From Gammaproteobacteria bacterium (GTDB lineage Bacteria; Pseudomonadota; Gammaproteobacteria; JAJFKO01): a DNA stretch of 64,000 nt. The DNA lies in the NCBI GenBank assembly GCA_028284465.1, contig JANQRR010000012.1, forward strand, positions 62,001 to 126,000, in the 5' to 3' direction. The notes under the pieces are model-generated. The model ran no database searches, was not told where the DNA came from, and saw only the letters and a program-made list of their open reading frames with translations. Numbering within the stretch: position 1 is the stretch's first letter; each line of letters opens with the position of its first letter. This document shows positions 28,595-40,383 of this stretch, piece by piece. Made by a program: the position numbers and the translations under genes.

Positions 28595-29785
28595 ATGATT
28601 CATAAACATAAATATGCTAACAAAGCACTGAGAATTTTCCCAATATTATTGGTGCTATATGAAGTTGCTACCTATTTATCGAATGATGCTTATCTACCGG
28701 CGCTTCCTCATATAGCGCGTGATTTAAATACGTCACATCATCTTGTGCAACTCACGCTAACAACCTGGTTTCTAGGTTCCGCTTCGATGCAGTTGATATT
28801 GGGTCCTGTGTCGGATCGCTATGGTAGAAGACCCGTGCTTCTCATCGGTGTAGTAGTATTCATCGTGTCTACCATCGTGTGCGCACTAACTCCCAGTATT
28901 GATCTATTGTTGTTTGCACGCTTCATTCAAGGCGCCACTATTACGTCGATGATTGTTGCAGGCTATGCGACTATCCATGAATTATTTGATCGCGAGCGAG
29001 CAATTCATACCTTAGCCTTGATGAGAAGCGTCACAGTGTTAGCGCCAGCATTTGGGCCATTGTTTGGAGCGATGATTTTATACTTTTTAGATTGGCGCTG
29101 GATATTTGCTATTTTGGCGATTATGGCATTAATAGTATTGTTTGGATTAATATCTAAAATGCCCGAAACTAATCCTAAAGAAAACAGACATCCAATTAAT
29201 ATAAAGCGTATTTTGGGTCAATATAAACGGATATTTACTAATCTTCAATTCATGCGCGCAGCATTAAGCTCTTGTATTCTATTTGGCGCAATGGCGGCCT
29301 GGATTGCTGCGGGTCCATTTTTAGTGATCGATAAATTTCATTATGGAGTTTTTGGTTTTGTTATATTTCAAGCAATTGTATTTGGCTGTTTTATCATCGG
29401 CACTCGCCTCGTTAAACCATTAATGAAAAGATACAAAATTCCTAGCCTTATTAAATTCGGACTTACATGTGCTTTATGTGGTGGTGTGCTTTCATTATTG
29501 TTAGCAGTATTGTTGCCACAAATTTTATATGGCATGATTATTTCGCTGATGCTTGTTGCTGGTGGTACCGGGTTGTGTTATCCCATTTTAAATCGTGTTG
29601 CTATTGAAGCAAGTACTGAGCCAATGGGTACACGTATGGCAGTATTCTCAAGTTTAACTGGTAGCTTTGGCATGATAGGTAGTGGCTTGATCAGTAGTGT
29701 ATATAATGGCACATTGCTTTCACTGAGTGTTATATTAATTTCGTTTACAATCATTGCTTTTTTGTTGATGGGAATTAAGCAATAA
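28595..29785 (+). CDS. MFS multidrug exporter, Bcr/CflA type
   Basis: This 396-residue transporter has twelve predicted membrane helices. Features of the Bcr/CflA drug:H+ antiporter branch are YLSNDAYLPALPHIARDL at the first periplasmic face, motif A GPVSDRYGRRPVLLIG between helices 2 and 3, and a motif C-like AFGPLFGAMI in helix 5. It should export small drugs or metabolites by proton exchange at the inner membrane. It is monocistronic, with a hairpin terminator 33 nt downstream. Substrate unknown. Confidence 0.9.
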   Translation: MIHKHKYANKALRIFPILLVLYEVATYLSNDAYLPALPHIARDLNTSHHLVQLTLTTWFLGSASMQLILGPVSDRYGRRPVLLIGVVVFIVSTIVCALTPSIDLLLFARFIQGATITSMIVAGYATIHELFDRERAIHTLALMRSVTVLAPAFGPLFGAMILYFLDWRWIFAILAIMALIVLFGLISKMPETNPKENRHPINIKRILGQYKRIFTNLQFMRAALSSCILFGAMAAWIAAGPFLVIDKFHYGVFGFVIFQAIVFGCFIIGTRLVKPLMKRYKIPSLIKFGLTCALCGGVLSLLLAVLLPQILYGMIISLMLVAGGTGLCYPILNRVAIEASTEPMGTRMAVFSSLTGSFGMIGSGLISSVYNGTLLSLSVILISFTIIAFLLMGIKQ

Positions 29786-29817
29786 AGCAGGATCTCTCCT
29801 ACAAGAGCAATAGAGAC

Positions 29818-29850
29818 TTGTCGGATTATAAGATTTAAATAATCCGACAA
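29818..29850 (+). terminator. Hairpin terminator after the MFS gene
   Basis: A perfect 12-bp stem (29818-29829 with 29839-29850) surrounds a 9-base loop. It lies between two convergent genes (the MFS exporter and hemF), so it can end transcription from either side. The trailing T-run is weak. Confidence 0.65.
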
Positions 29851-29872
29851 ATCTGTTTGATTGAATGGCTTA

Positions 29873-29899
29873 GATCCCGCGGTCAAGCCGCGGGATGAC
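29873..29899. repeat. Dispersed GC-rich palindromic element, copy 1
   Basis: The element has a 9-bp stem ATCCCGCGG / CCGCGGGAT with loop TCAAG, followed by GAC. A second copy with one base changed lies at 58470-58496. Its GC content contrasts sharply with the AT-rich background. Similar palindromes are scattered through several intracellular bacterial genomes (general knowledge). Confidence 0.8.
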
Positions 29900-29919
29900 G
29901 GGTTACACGCTATGATGGC

Positions 29920-32842
<2,923 letters not shown>

Positions 32843-32876
32843 GGTTTCATCCCTTGCATTAACATTAGTATTGTAA

Positions 32877-33431
32877 TTAAGTACGAATAATTTTTTCACT
32901 CAGAGCATCATAAATAGGTGTTGGTTTAGCTAAACCACCTAATGGTCCCTCGAGAATATAATCAATTTTATCAGCAAATTTAACCGTAATTGTAGTTTTA
33001 TCTAACGCGGGTGGTTCACCTTCAATATTAGCACTGGTAGAAACAATGGGGTTGCCAAATTTGCGACATAATTGTTGCGCGAGTGGGTGCGCAGTCATGC
33101 GGATAGCAACAGTTTTATGATCACCACAAATCCAACGTGGTACCGCAGTGCTGACAGGTAGTAGCCAAGTGATAGCTCCTGGCCACGTTGCTGCTACTTT
33201 GGTTTTAATGTGGGTTGGTAATGAAGTTATCAGCGGATTAATTTGTTGCCAGTCTGCTGCAATTAAAATCAATCCTTTATGTTGTGAGCGATGTTTGATC
33301 GCTAATAAACGTTGCACTGCTTGTTGATTAAAGGGATCGCAACCGAAACCATAGACAGCTTCCGTTGGGTAAGCGATAATACCTCCTCTTTTAATAGTGG
33401 CGATTGCTTTATCGAAAGATGTTACGGCCAT
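32877..33431 (-). CDS. tsaC: Threonylcarbamoyl-AMP synthase (TsaC/Sua5/YrdC family)
   Basis: The 184-residue YrdC-fold protein has GGIIAYPTEAVYGFGCDPFNQQAV, IKHRSQHKGLILI, PGAITWLLP, AIRMTAHP and GNPIVSTSANIEGEPP. It makes threonylcarbamoyl-AMP for t6A37 modification of ANN-decoding tRNAs. The length fits TsaC rather than the longer Sua5. It lies 34 nt upstream of shc on the same strand and is divergent from apaG. Confidence 0.94.
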   Translation of the reverse strand: MAVTSFDKAIATIKRGGIIAYPTEAVYGFGCDPFNQQAVQRLLAIKHRSQHKGLILIAADWQQINPLITSLPTHIKTKVAATWPGAITWLLPVSTAVPRWICGDHKTVAIRMTAHPLAQQLCRKFGNPIVSTSANIEGEPPALDKTTITVKFADKIDYILEGPLGGLAKPTPIYDALSEKIIRT

Positions 33432-33510
33432 GTTAATCAGCTCTGTTTTAAATTAATGTTAATGTATCATAGGATGTTTAGAAAATGTATAGAATGAGTT
33501 GCAATAACTC

Positions 33511-33894
33511 ATGAATATGGGTGAATCATATAAGATAAGCGTGGACGTGCGCACACAGTATATTGTTGAGCAATCTATTCCCGAAAAAGATCATTATGTT
33601 TTTGCTTATACCATCACCATTCATAATTTATGTTCTCAAGGGGTAAAACTATTAGGGCGTAAATGGCACATTATGGATGCAAACGGACATACGCAAGATG
33701 TCGAAGGCGTTGGCGTGGTAGGTTTGCAACCTTACATTAATCCACAAAAGCAATTTGAGTATACTAGCGGTGCAATTTTGGCAACTCCTGTTGGTAGTAT
33801 GCAAGGTAGCTATCAATTCGCCGCTGATGATGGAGCCGTGTTTGAAGCAGATATTCCGCCATTCCGCTTAGCTGATCCGAATATGCTACACTAA
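33511..33894 (+). CDS. apaG: ApaG family protein
   Basis: The 127-residue protein has the ApaG beta-sandwich hallmarks: YTITIHNLCSQGVKLLGRKWHIMDANG, VEGVGVVGLQP and GSMQGSYQF. ApaG is conserved in proteobacteria and genetically linked to Co2+/Mg2+ efflux and Ap4A metabolism; its biochemical role is still open. In most relatives it follows ksgA, but here it stands before guaC, 33 nt away. Confidence 0.94.
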   Translation: MNMGESYKISVDVRTQYIVEQSIPEKDHYVFAYTITIHNLCSQGVKLLGRKWHIMDANGHTQDVEGVGVVGLQPYINPQKQFEYTSGAILATPVGSMQGSYQFAADDGAVFEADIPPFRLADPNMLH

Positions 33895-33927
33895 TAAATG
33901 GCTTGGGTGACTTAAGGAAATCGCGCC

Positions 33928-34962
33928 ATGCGCATTGAACAAAATTACAAACTCGATTTCAAAGATGTATTAATTCGTCCTAAACGTAGTACGTTATCGT
34001 CGCGTGCAGAAGTTAATTTGATCCGCGAATATAAATTCAAACATACGGCTAAAACTTGGCGTGGTATTCCAATTATTGCGGCGAATATGGATCACACGGG
34101 GACGTTTGCAATTGCTAAAGTATTAAGTCGGCATCAATTACTTACAGCAATTCATAAATTCATTGATCCTAACGTGTGGCAACAATTTAGTAGCGAACAT
34201 CCACAAGTGATCGTATCGTGTTTTATTTCATCGGGGATCAGTGACGATGATTTTAAAAATTTACAAATCATCATGAAAAAAGTTACCTCAGAATTTATTT
34301 GTCTTGATGTGGCGAATGGTTACACCCAGCATTTTGTAGATTTTGTACGTAGAGTACGCGCTGCGTTTCCTGAAAAAATTATTATGGCGGGAAACGTTGT
34401 TACTGGTGAGATGGTTGAAGAATTAATTATCTCTGGTGCAGATATTGTTAAAATTGGTATTGGTCCAGGATCAGTATGCACCACGCGCAACAAAACTGGA
34501 GTAGGTTATCCGCAATTATCCGCTATCATTGAATGCGCTGATGCTGCGCATGGACTTAAAGGTTTAGTGTGTGCTGATGGCGGTTGTGCCGATCCCGGCG
34601 ATGTTGCAAAAGCATTTGCAGCGGGGGCGGATTTTGTCATGTTAGGTGGTATGTTTGCAGGTCATGATGAAACTGAAGGTGAAATTATTGAAAAAAATGG
34701 CAAACGTTACAAGCAATTTTATGGCATGAGTTCAGCTGCAGCGATGATGAAATATCATGGCAAAGTAGCAGATTATCGCGCGAGTGAAGGCAAATCCATT
34801 TTAATTCCATATAAAGGCCCAGTGGAAGATACGGTGTTAGATATTTTAGGCGGACTGCGCTCAACATGTACCTATGTCGGTGCGCAAAGTCTAAAAGAAT
34901 TATCTAAGCGCACCACGTTTGTCATGGCTTCGCAGCAAGTTAATGACGTCCATGGAAAATAA
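33928..34962 (+). CDS. guaC: GMP reductase
   Basis: The 344-residue TIM-barrel enzyme of the IMPDH/GMPR family lacks CBS domains. It has [31 protein letters not shown], the catalytic loop [43 protein letters not shown], and the flap region [10 protein letters not shown]. The Met-Asp-His wording and the family-specific [10 protein letters not shown] support GMP reductase over IMP dehydrogenase. It converts GMP to IMP with NADPH. Confidence 0.95.
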   Translation: MRIEQNYKLDFKDVLIRPKRSTLSSRAEVNLIREYKFKHTAKTWRGIPIIAANMDHTGTFAIAKVLSRHQLLTAIHKFIDPNVWQQFSSEHPQVIVSCFISSGISDDDFKNLQIIMKKVTSEFICLDVANGYTQHFVDFVRRVRAAFPEKIIMAGNVVTGEMVEELIISGADIVKIGIGPGSVCTTRNKTGVGYPQLSAIIECADAAHGLKGLVCADGGCADPGDVAKAFAAGADFVMLGGMFAGHDETEGEIIEKNGKRYKQFYGMSSAAAMMKYHGKVADYRASEGKSILIPYKGPVEDTVLDILGGLRSTCTYVGAQSLKELSKRTTFVMASQQVNDVHGK

Positions 34963-34973
34963 GTGTAGTTTTT

Positions 34974-35552
34974 ATGAAAAATTCTTGGCGGTTTTTTTGG
35001 TCTTGGTTACGAACGCCGCGTACCATTGGTGCGATCACGCCAAGTGGTAAAGCGTTAGGGCGGGCTATTGCGCGTCAAATTGATATTGATACACCGGGAA
35101 TGATCATTGAATTGGGAGGTGGCACGGGTAGTTTAACCGAAGCATTACTTGCTATAGGATTGCCTCCTGAACGACTTGTGGTGATTGAGCGTAACCCGAC
35201 GTTTTATGATATCTTGCACGAGCAATTTCCTAAGGTGAATGTGGTGTTGGAAGATGCGACTAATTTGCAGCAGTTGGTGGTGCAACGTCAGTTTAAACCG
35301 ATCAATGCCATTGTTTCAGGTTTGCCATTGTTGTCGTTAGATCCTAAAATCCGCGATCAGATCATTAGCCAAGTGTTGCAATTGTTAAATGGTAGCAATG
35401 CATTTTATCAGTTTACCTATGGCTCGCATTCACCCGTGCCGGAATATTTATTGGCGCAAACAGCTTGTGAAGTTAGTCGAATAGGGAGAATTTGGCGAAA
35501 TTTTCCGCCAGCGACAGTATGGCGGTATAAAAAGATAAAATCAGAAAAATAA
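34974..35552 (+). CDS. SAM-dependent methyltransferase, phospholipid N-methyltransferase-like
   Basis: The 192-residue class I methyltransferase has motif I IIELGGGTGSLTEALL and VVIERNP following. The N-terminal pattern (FFWSWLRTPRTIGAITPSGKALG) is that of the PmtA-like / COG3963 family, which resembles KsgA in its binding site. The likely substrate is a phospholipid headgroup, but this is a family-level guess. It follows guaC by 11 nt on the same strand. Confidence 0.8.
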   Translation: MKNSWRFFWSWLRTPRTIGAITPSGKALGRAIARQIDIDTPGMIIELGGGTGSLTEALLAIGLPPERLVVIERNPTFYDILHEQFPKVNVVLEDATNLQQLVVQRQFKPINAIVSGLPLLSLDPKIRDQIISQVLQLLNGSNAFYQFTYGSHSPVPEYLLAQTACEVSRIGRIWRNFPPATVWRYKKIKSEK

Positions 35553-35587
35553 TTTATCTTTACGGTATCTGATCTATACTATAAATG

Positions 35588-35614
35588 CTAGCACTCTCCT
35601 TAAAAGAGTGCTAA
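35588..35614. promoter_or_regulatory. CIRCE element (HrcA operator) upstream of rpoH
   Basis: CTAGCACTC at 35588-35596, nine bases, then GAGTGCTAA at 35606-35614. The CIRCE consensus is TTAGCACTC-N9-GAGTGCTAA, so 17 of 18 arm positions match with the exact spacer length. TATACT/TATAAA sequences that could serve as -10 elements lie immediately upstream (35575-35585), so a bound HrcA would block the start region. Confidence 0.85.
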
Positions 35615-35653
35615 AATATGCCGAGAAAAGAACAGTTTGTAGGTTTTTTAATC

Positions 35654-36517
35654 ATGAATCAAGTGCAGACTATTGACCAAGCATTAATGCCTGTGGGTAA
35701 CATTGAAGCGTATACTCACTGGGTACATCAAATTCCAATACTCACGCAGCAAGAAGAGCAAGAGTTATCTCGCCAATGGTATGAGCAACACGACCTAGAA
35801 GCCGCGCGTAAGCTTATCTTAGCGCATTTGCGATTTGTAGTTAGAGTCGCTAAAGGTTATTTAGGGTATGGCTTGCCGTTAGGTGATCTAATTCAAGAAG
35901 GCAATATTGGTTTGATGAAAGCGGTTAAGCGTTTTGATCCAAATGTTGGCGTGCGTTTGGTATCGTTTGCAGTGCATTGGATCAAAGCAGAAATTCATGA
36001 ATTTGTATTACGTAACTGGCGTATTGTGAAAGTTGCCACAACCAAAGCGCAACGCAAGTTATTCTTTAATTTGCGTTCTGCGAAAAAGCGTTTAGGTTGG
36101 TTTAGTCGTGAAGAAGTGGACGGCGTTGCTAAAGACTTAGGTGTGCGCCCAGAAGATGTCATGGAAATGGAAGCACGCTTGAATGCACATGATGCAGCGT
36201 ATGATAGTAGTGCGAATGATGATGATGATAGCGGCAGTAGTCCACGTCAATTTGCACCACAACATTATCTTGAAGATCATAGTGCCGATCCTTCACTGCA
36301 AGTTGAAAACTACAATTGGGCAAGTCAAAACAATGCAAATTTACAAACAGCATTGGCTGCATTGGATGAACGTAGTCGCGATATCATTAATCAACGCTGG
36401 CTTGCTGATAAAAAATCAACATTGCATGAGTTAGCAGCACAGTATCAAGTATCTGCAGAGCGCGTGCGCCAACTCGAACAAAATGCAATGAAGAAATTGA
36501 AAGCTTCACTGGTATAA
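35654..36517 (+). CDS. rpoH: RNA polymerase sigma-32 (heat shock) factor
   Basis: The 287-residue sigma70-family protein is close to E. coli RpoH (284). It has region 2 [24 protein letters not shown] and [27 protein letters not shown], the RpoH box [19 protein letters not shown], and the region 4 helix-turn-helix [20 protein letters not shown]. An Asp/Ser-rich insert lies at about 185-200. The ATG at 35654 gives [16 protein letters not shown], which aligns with the E. coli start; an upstream in-frame ATG at 35618 would begin 3 nt after the CIRCE element. HrcA control of rpoH is inferred from that element. Confidence 0.95.
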   Translation: MNQVQTIDQALMPVGNIEAYTHWVHQIPILTQQEEQELSRQWYEQHDLEAARKLILAHLRFVVRVAKGYLGYGLPLGDLIQEGNIGLMKAVKRFDPNVGVRLVSFAVHWIKAEIHEFVLRNWRIVKVATTKAQRKLFFNLRSAKKRLGWFSREEVDGVAKDLGVRPEDVMEMEARLNAHDAAYDSSANDDDDSGSSPRQFAPQHYLEDHSADPSLQVENYNWASQNNANLQTALAALDERSRDIINQRWLADKKSTLHELAAQYQVSAERVRQLEQNAMKKLKASLV

Positions 36518-36529
36518 CAATAATTATTG

Positions 36530-38056
36530 CTACGATTTCTTTAATATGCCTAACAAACCACGAGATAATTCCCTAGCGATAGTACGCCCGATTTGTCGAA
36601 CCATGGTATTTTTAGATAATTTTGTTAAGAAAGTTTCGGCGTTTTTACTGCGTGGTTTACCTGCTTTGGTAGCTTTAGTAGTGCTTGCTTGTTGTTTTTC
36701 AATCGTTGCCAACTTTTCTACTAAGATTTCATAAGCACTTTCACGATCTATGGCTTGATTATACTTGCTAGTTAATCTTGATTGTTTAACGATTTCAGTA
36801 AGTTCAGATTGAGTTAATGGTCCCATACGTGATTGCGGTGCATTTAACAAAGTAGCGGCTAATGGTGTTGGACGGCCTTTTTCATTTAAGGTTGTAATTG
36901 CAGCTTCGCCGATCCCTAGCGATGTTAATAGCTCGTCGGTTTTATAATATGGACTAGAAGGGTAATTTTCTGCGATCAGCTTAATTGCTTTACGATCTTT
37001 AGCGGTAAATGCACGTAGTGCATGTTGAACTTTCATGCCTAATTGGCTCAGAACAGAGTCAGGAATATCCGTTGGATTTTGTGTGCAAAAGAAAACGCCG
37101 ACACCTTTAGATCGAATAAGTTTAATGATACTTTCAATTTGCGCTAATAATTCTTTAGTGGCTTGTTTAAATAATAAATGAGCTTCGTCAATGAAGATCA
37201 CTAATTTTGGTTGCTCGAGATCACCTTTTTCTGGAAATTTGGTATATAATTCGGCGAGCAAGCATAACATAAAAGAAGAAAATAATTTCGGACGATTTTG
37301 CAGATCAATTAAGCGTAATATGGAAATAGTGCCACGACCTTGTTCATCAAAATGTAATAAATCTTCAACGTCAAATGAAGGTTCACCAAAAAAACATTCG
37401 CCACCTTGTTGTTCAATTTCAATAATTTTACGCAAAATAGTGCTGGCAGAAGCCGAAGAAATTCGACCATATAATTTTTCAAATTCAGCTTTGCCTTCAT
37501 TAGTAGAAAAATGAAGTGATTTTTTAAAATCTTTTAAATCTAGCAGCGGCAAATGGTTGTCATCACAGTATTTAAAAATCAATGAAACAATCCCAGCTTG
37601 AATGTCATTTAGTTCTAGAATTTTTGCAAATAGTAATGGTCCAAATTCAGAAACCGTGGCACGTAATTTAATCCCAGGCTCTTTTGATAGTGATAAAAAT
37701 TCCACGGGAAATGACATAGGCGTGTAAGGCACGTCGAGCTGGGTTTGCCGAGCAATAAGTGTTGCATTACTTGTGCCAGCAGCAGCGAGCCCACTTAAAT
37801 CACCTTTTAAGTCCATTAATAAGCTGGGAACACCTTGCAAAGATAATTTTTCAGCAAGCAATTGGATAGTTTTAGTTTTGCCGGTGCCAGTAGCACCAGC
37901 AATTAAACCATGACGGTTTAATGATTTTAATGCAACAGTGATAGTTGCATCAGGAAATACTTGTTTGTCATATTTCGCAGCACCTAAAGTAATCGCCGCG
38001 CCATCACAATGATAGCCTTTAATCATTGTTTCATTAAATGTCGTAGGATCTTTCAT
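36530..38056 (-). CDS. HerA-like ATPase, DUF853 / YjgR family
   Basis: The 508-residue protein has Walker A GATGTGKTKTIQLL near residues 54-67, LLMDLKGDLSG, Walker B VIFIDEAHLLF and the arginine-finger region FFCTQNPTDIPD. This matches the YjgR group of FtsK/HerA-type hexameric ATPases. Its role in the cell is not established. It is the last gene of a minus-strand run with an EVE protein (6 nt upstream), the fau-type ligase and zapA. It converges with rpoH 12 nt away. Confidence 0.9.
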   Translation of the reverse strand: MKDPTTFNETMIKGYHCDGAAITLGAAKYDKQVFPDATITVALKSLNRHGLIAGATGTGKTKTIQLLAEKLSLQGVPSLLMDLKGDLSGLAAAGTSNATLIARQTQLDVPYTPMSFPVEFLSLSKEPGIKLRATVSEFGPLLFAKILELNDIQAGIVSLIFKYCDDNHLPLLDLKDFKKSLHFSTNEGKAEFEKLYGRISSASASTILRKIIEIEQQGGECFFGEPSFDVEDLLHFDEQGRGTISILRLIDLQNRPKLFSSFMLCLLAELYTKFPEKGDLEQPKLVIFIDEAHLLFKQATKELLAQIESIIKLIRSKGVGVFFCTQNPTDIPDSVLSQLGMKVQHALRAFTAKDRKAIKLIAENYPSSPYYKTDELLTSLGIGEAAITTLNEKGRPTPLAATLLNAPQSRMGPLTQSELTEIVKQSRLTSKYNQAIDRESAYEILVEKLATIEKQQASTTKATKAGKPRSKNAETFLTKLSKNTMVRQIGRTIARELSRGLLGILKKS

Positions 38057-38062
38057 AATAGC

Positions 38063-38521
38063 TTACTCCATTGCTAGAATCGCTTGCCATTGAGCCGCAG
38101 TAACTGGCGTGATTGATAAACGATTACCAGGCCTTAATAATAGCATGTCGCGTAACAAAGGATTTTGACGTAATTCTGCAAGCGCAATGAAACGTTTAAG
38201 GTTACGTTTGAATTTAATATTTACCATATACCAGCGTGGTTTGTCAGGCGAGCTTTTAGGATCATAGTGTGGTTCTTGTGGATCAAAAGCAGTGAAATCT
38301 GGATAACCTTCTTTAACAATATTTACGATGCCAGCTATTCCGGGTGGATTACAATTTGAATGATAAAAAAATGCAAGATCACCTTTTTTCATGTCATCAC
38401 GCATCATGTTACGCGCTTGGTAATTACGCACACCATCCCAGTGATCAATTTTGGTTTTTGTTGCTCGTAAATCATCGATGCTATAAGCATTAGGTTCAGA
38501 TTTCATTAGCCAATAATTCAT
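38063..38521 (-). CDS. EVE domain protein
   Basis: The 152-residue PUA-like EVE domain begins MNYWLMKSEPNAYSIDDL and contains WDGVRNYQARNMMRD, KGDLAFFYHSN and PPGIAGI. These form the pocket for modified bases in the YTH-related fold. Bacterial EVE proteins are thought to bind modified nucleic acid or small RNAs. It overlaps the upstream ligase gene by 4 nt. Confidence 0.92.
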   Translation of the reverse strand: MNYWLMKSEPNAYSIDDLRATKTKIDHWDGVRNYQARNMMRDDMKKGDLAFFYHSNCNPPGIAGIVNIVKEGYPDFTAFDPQEPHYDPKSSPDKPRWYMVNIKFKRNLKRFIALAELRQNPLLRDMLLLRPGNRLSITPVTAAQWQAILAME

Positions 38522-39120
38522 AACAGATCCTTAGTAAAAGCATAAAAATGTTTTTCAGTCACCACGCCATGCAATGGAATATCCCAGTCAGCAATTGGTA
38601 AATGCTCATGGCGTTGTGCTTCAAAAGCTAAACCAATGAGATAAGGTCGTTGTGATTTGCCATTCGTTTGCATAAAAGCAAAACTACGATCGTAATAGCC
38701 TCCACCCATTCCTAAACGGTGACCTTGTTCATCGAATGCTACCAATGGCATCAAGACTAAATCAAGGTTTTTAGGTGCAATAATTTTTTCAGGCGTTGGC
38801 TTAGGTTCGGGTATGCCATAACGATTTGTCGTTAATAGATCATCTTGGGCACAATGCACAAATAGTAATTGATTATCTAGATGTGGATCAAGCACCGGTA
38901 AATAGCAACTTTTTTGTTGTTGCCAAATCGATTGCAGGATCGGTGCAGGATCAAGCTCAGCGTCATTAACAATATAACCAGCGATATGCTGACTATTAAT
39001 AAAAATAGGATGATGACAAAGTGTTTTCGCAGCCAGATCTGAATATTGTTGTCTTGTCGGCAGAGGGATTTTGTGCCGTTGGGCACGCATTTCGCGGCGT
39101 AATTGTTGTCGATTTAACAT
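38518..39120 (-). CDS. fau: 5-formyltetrahydrofolate cyclo-ligase
   Basis: The 200-residue YgfA-family protein has LRREMRAQRHKIP at the N-terminus and the folate/ATP-binding block DLVLMPLVAFDEQGHRLGMGGGYYDRSFAF. It converts 5-formyl-THF to 5,10-methenyl-THF. It lies only 6 nt after zapA. In many gammaproteobacteria the 6S RNA gene sits between these two genes, but there is no room for it here. Confidence 0.93.
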   Translation of the reverse strand: MLNRQQLRREMRAQRHKIPLPTRQQYSDLAAKTLCHHPIFINSQHIAGYIVNDAELDPAPILQSIWQQQKSCYLPVLDPHLDNQLLFVHCAQDDLLTTNRYGIPEPKPTPEKIIAPKNLDLVLMPLVAFDEQGHRLGMGGGYYDRSFAFMQTNGKSQRPYLIGLAFEAQRHEHLPIADWDIPLHGVVTEKHFYAFTKDLL

Positions 39121-39126
39121 TGGTAA

Positions 39127-39426
39127 CTAATGTTCAATAAATTCCATTTGTTCAGTTTGTGTAAGCGTTTGTGCAAGGCGCTGTTCAAGATCATTAATTT
39201 GTTGCGTAACTTGGCTGTTGTTAGTTGCTGCGTGAATAAGATTAAGCGCGGCAACGGTAACGATATAATCGTATTCAGCAGTGTTATTTTGTTTACTAAT
39301 TTTACGCAATTCTTCATTGAGTTGTTTAGAGCATTGTTGTAATTCAGCAGCTTGACCAGCAGGGCAATTTACTGCAAAAGTTTTATTAAGGACATTAACG
39401 GAAATAGTGTTATTTTGTTTATTCAT
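39127..39426 (-). CDS. zapA: Cell division protein ZapA
   Basis: The 99-residue protein has a ZapA-like N-terminal globular part (VNVLNKTFAVNCPAGQAAELQQCSK) followed by a long coiled coil with ALNLIHA. ZapA cross-links FtsZ filaments at midcell. It overlaps the small coiled-coil gene upstream by 8 nt, a normal arrangement. Confidence 0.9.
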   Translation of the reverse strand: MNKQNNTISVNVLNKTFAVNCPAGQAAELQQCSKQLNEELRKISKQNNTAEYDYIVTVAALNLIHAATNNSQVTQQINDLEQRLAQTLTQTEQMEFIEH

Positions 39427-39631
39427 GAGCTAACTCCAAAGACCGTAATTTATCTAGCATCGCGGCAAGCTTAGCTTTAGCTAAATGGTTTTTTTCCGTA
39501 AGAGCTTCATTTTCGATGATCAGTTGATTTTGTTTAGTGCGTAAATGATTGTTTTCAATTTTCAAATGTTCGCAGGTATTAATTAAAGCATCGATTTGTG
39601 TGGTTAGCTTGTCGAGATTGATAGTGGTCAT
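39419..39631 (-). CDS. Small coiled-coil protein, ZapB-like (TIGR02449 type)
   Basis: This 70-residue, almost wholly coiled-coil protein contains LTTQIDALINTCEHLKIEN and NQLIIENEALTEKNHLAKAKL. Such short proteins upstream of zapA are common in gammaproteobacteria and are presumed division partners. The ATG at 39631 is chosen over 39664 because the coil starts there and the family begins MxxxxLxxL. It is divergent from the ygfB-like gene. Confidence 0.8.
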   Translation of the reverse strand: MTTINLDKLTTQIDALINTCEHLKIENNHLRTKQNQLIIENEALTEKNHLAKAKLAAMLDKLRSLELAHE

Positions 39632-39797
39632 AATAATCTTTCGTAAACTCCCTGAGGTGATCATCCCAATACGTTTATATTAGGGGGGTAGCTAGGTAAG
39701 GTCAATAAATAATCCTATTTTTCTAGGATAATGGCCAGCCGACCTGGAAATATGGTAAAATTGTTAAATTTTGTAACATAAAGGATTCAATTAGCTT

Positions 39798-40355
39798 ATG
39801 GAAAAAATACCATCGTTTGATGAAGTGTCAGCAGCTTTAGCTAATGACACAACAAATTCAGCAGCTGACCCTGCAGAAATTCATGGTTTGCTCTGTGGAA
39901 TGATTTGTTCCGGACCAAAGATGAATGGTAAAGTTTTGATAGAACCTACGGATAAAGCGAGTCGATCGATTTTATTGCGCTTATATGAAATCACCTCAAG
40001 CAAGCTCCATCATTTCGATTTTGAGTTCGAACTTTTGTTGCCAGATGATAGTTATGAGTTACGCGTGCAAGCTGAAGGCTTGAGCCGATGGTGCCAAGGA
40101 TTTTTATTGGGTTTACACGCTGCAGGGATTGTGGTCGAACATGCTAAATCCAACGATACCCGTGATGCTTTGCATCGCATTGCTGAATTGGCAGCGTTGG
40201 ACCATGAAGTGATAGAGATTAAAGAAGATGATGATGTCGCATTATTCGAAGTCACCGAATATATTCGGCTTGCAGTATTAATGATTTATAGTGAGTTTGC
40301 CGTTACCCAAAATGGTAGCAGTGATATCATGCCAGCAAGCCAAATGATCCATTAG
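39798..40355 (+). CDS. UPF0149 / YgfB family protein
   Basis: This 185-residue helical protein of the YgfB/YecA N-domain family contains the typical AEIHGLLCGMICSG segment and RWCQGFLLGLHAAG. It has no C-terminal SEC-C metal motif, so it is YgfB-like rather than YecA. Its position directly before pepP and ubiH is the conserved gammaproteobacterial order. The molecular role is not firmly established. Confidence 0.9.
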   Translation: MEKIPSFDEVSAALANDTTNSAADPAEIHGLLCGMICSGPKMNGKVLIEPTDKASRSILLRLYEITSSKLHHFDFEFELLLPDDSYELRVQAEGLSRWCQGFLLGLHAAGIVVEHAKSNDTRDALHRIAELAALDHEVIEIKEDDDVALFEVTEYIRLAVLMIYSEFAVTQNGSSDIMPASQMIH

Positions 40356-40383
40356 TCAATTAATTCGTAATCAAAGAGTAAAG

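Noticed and set aside
34974..35552. Candidate KsgA (16S rRNA dimethyltransferase), since apaG is nearby
   Set aside because: 192 residues is too short, and the N-terminus matches the phospholipid methyltransferase-like family, lacking the KsgA C-terminal domain.
39632..39797. Possible site of the missing 6S RNA between divergent genes
   Set aside because: Only about 166 nt, AT-rich, no long bulged hairpin visible; better explained as divergent promoters.
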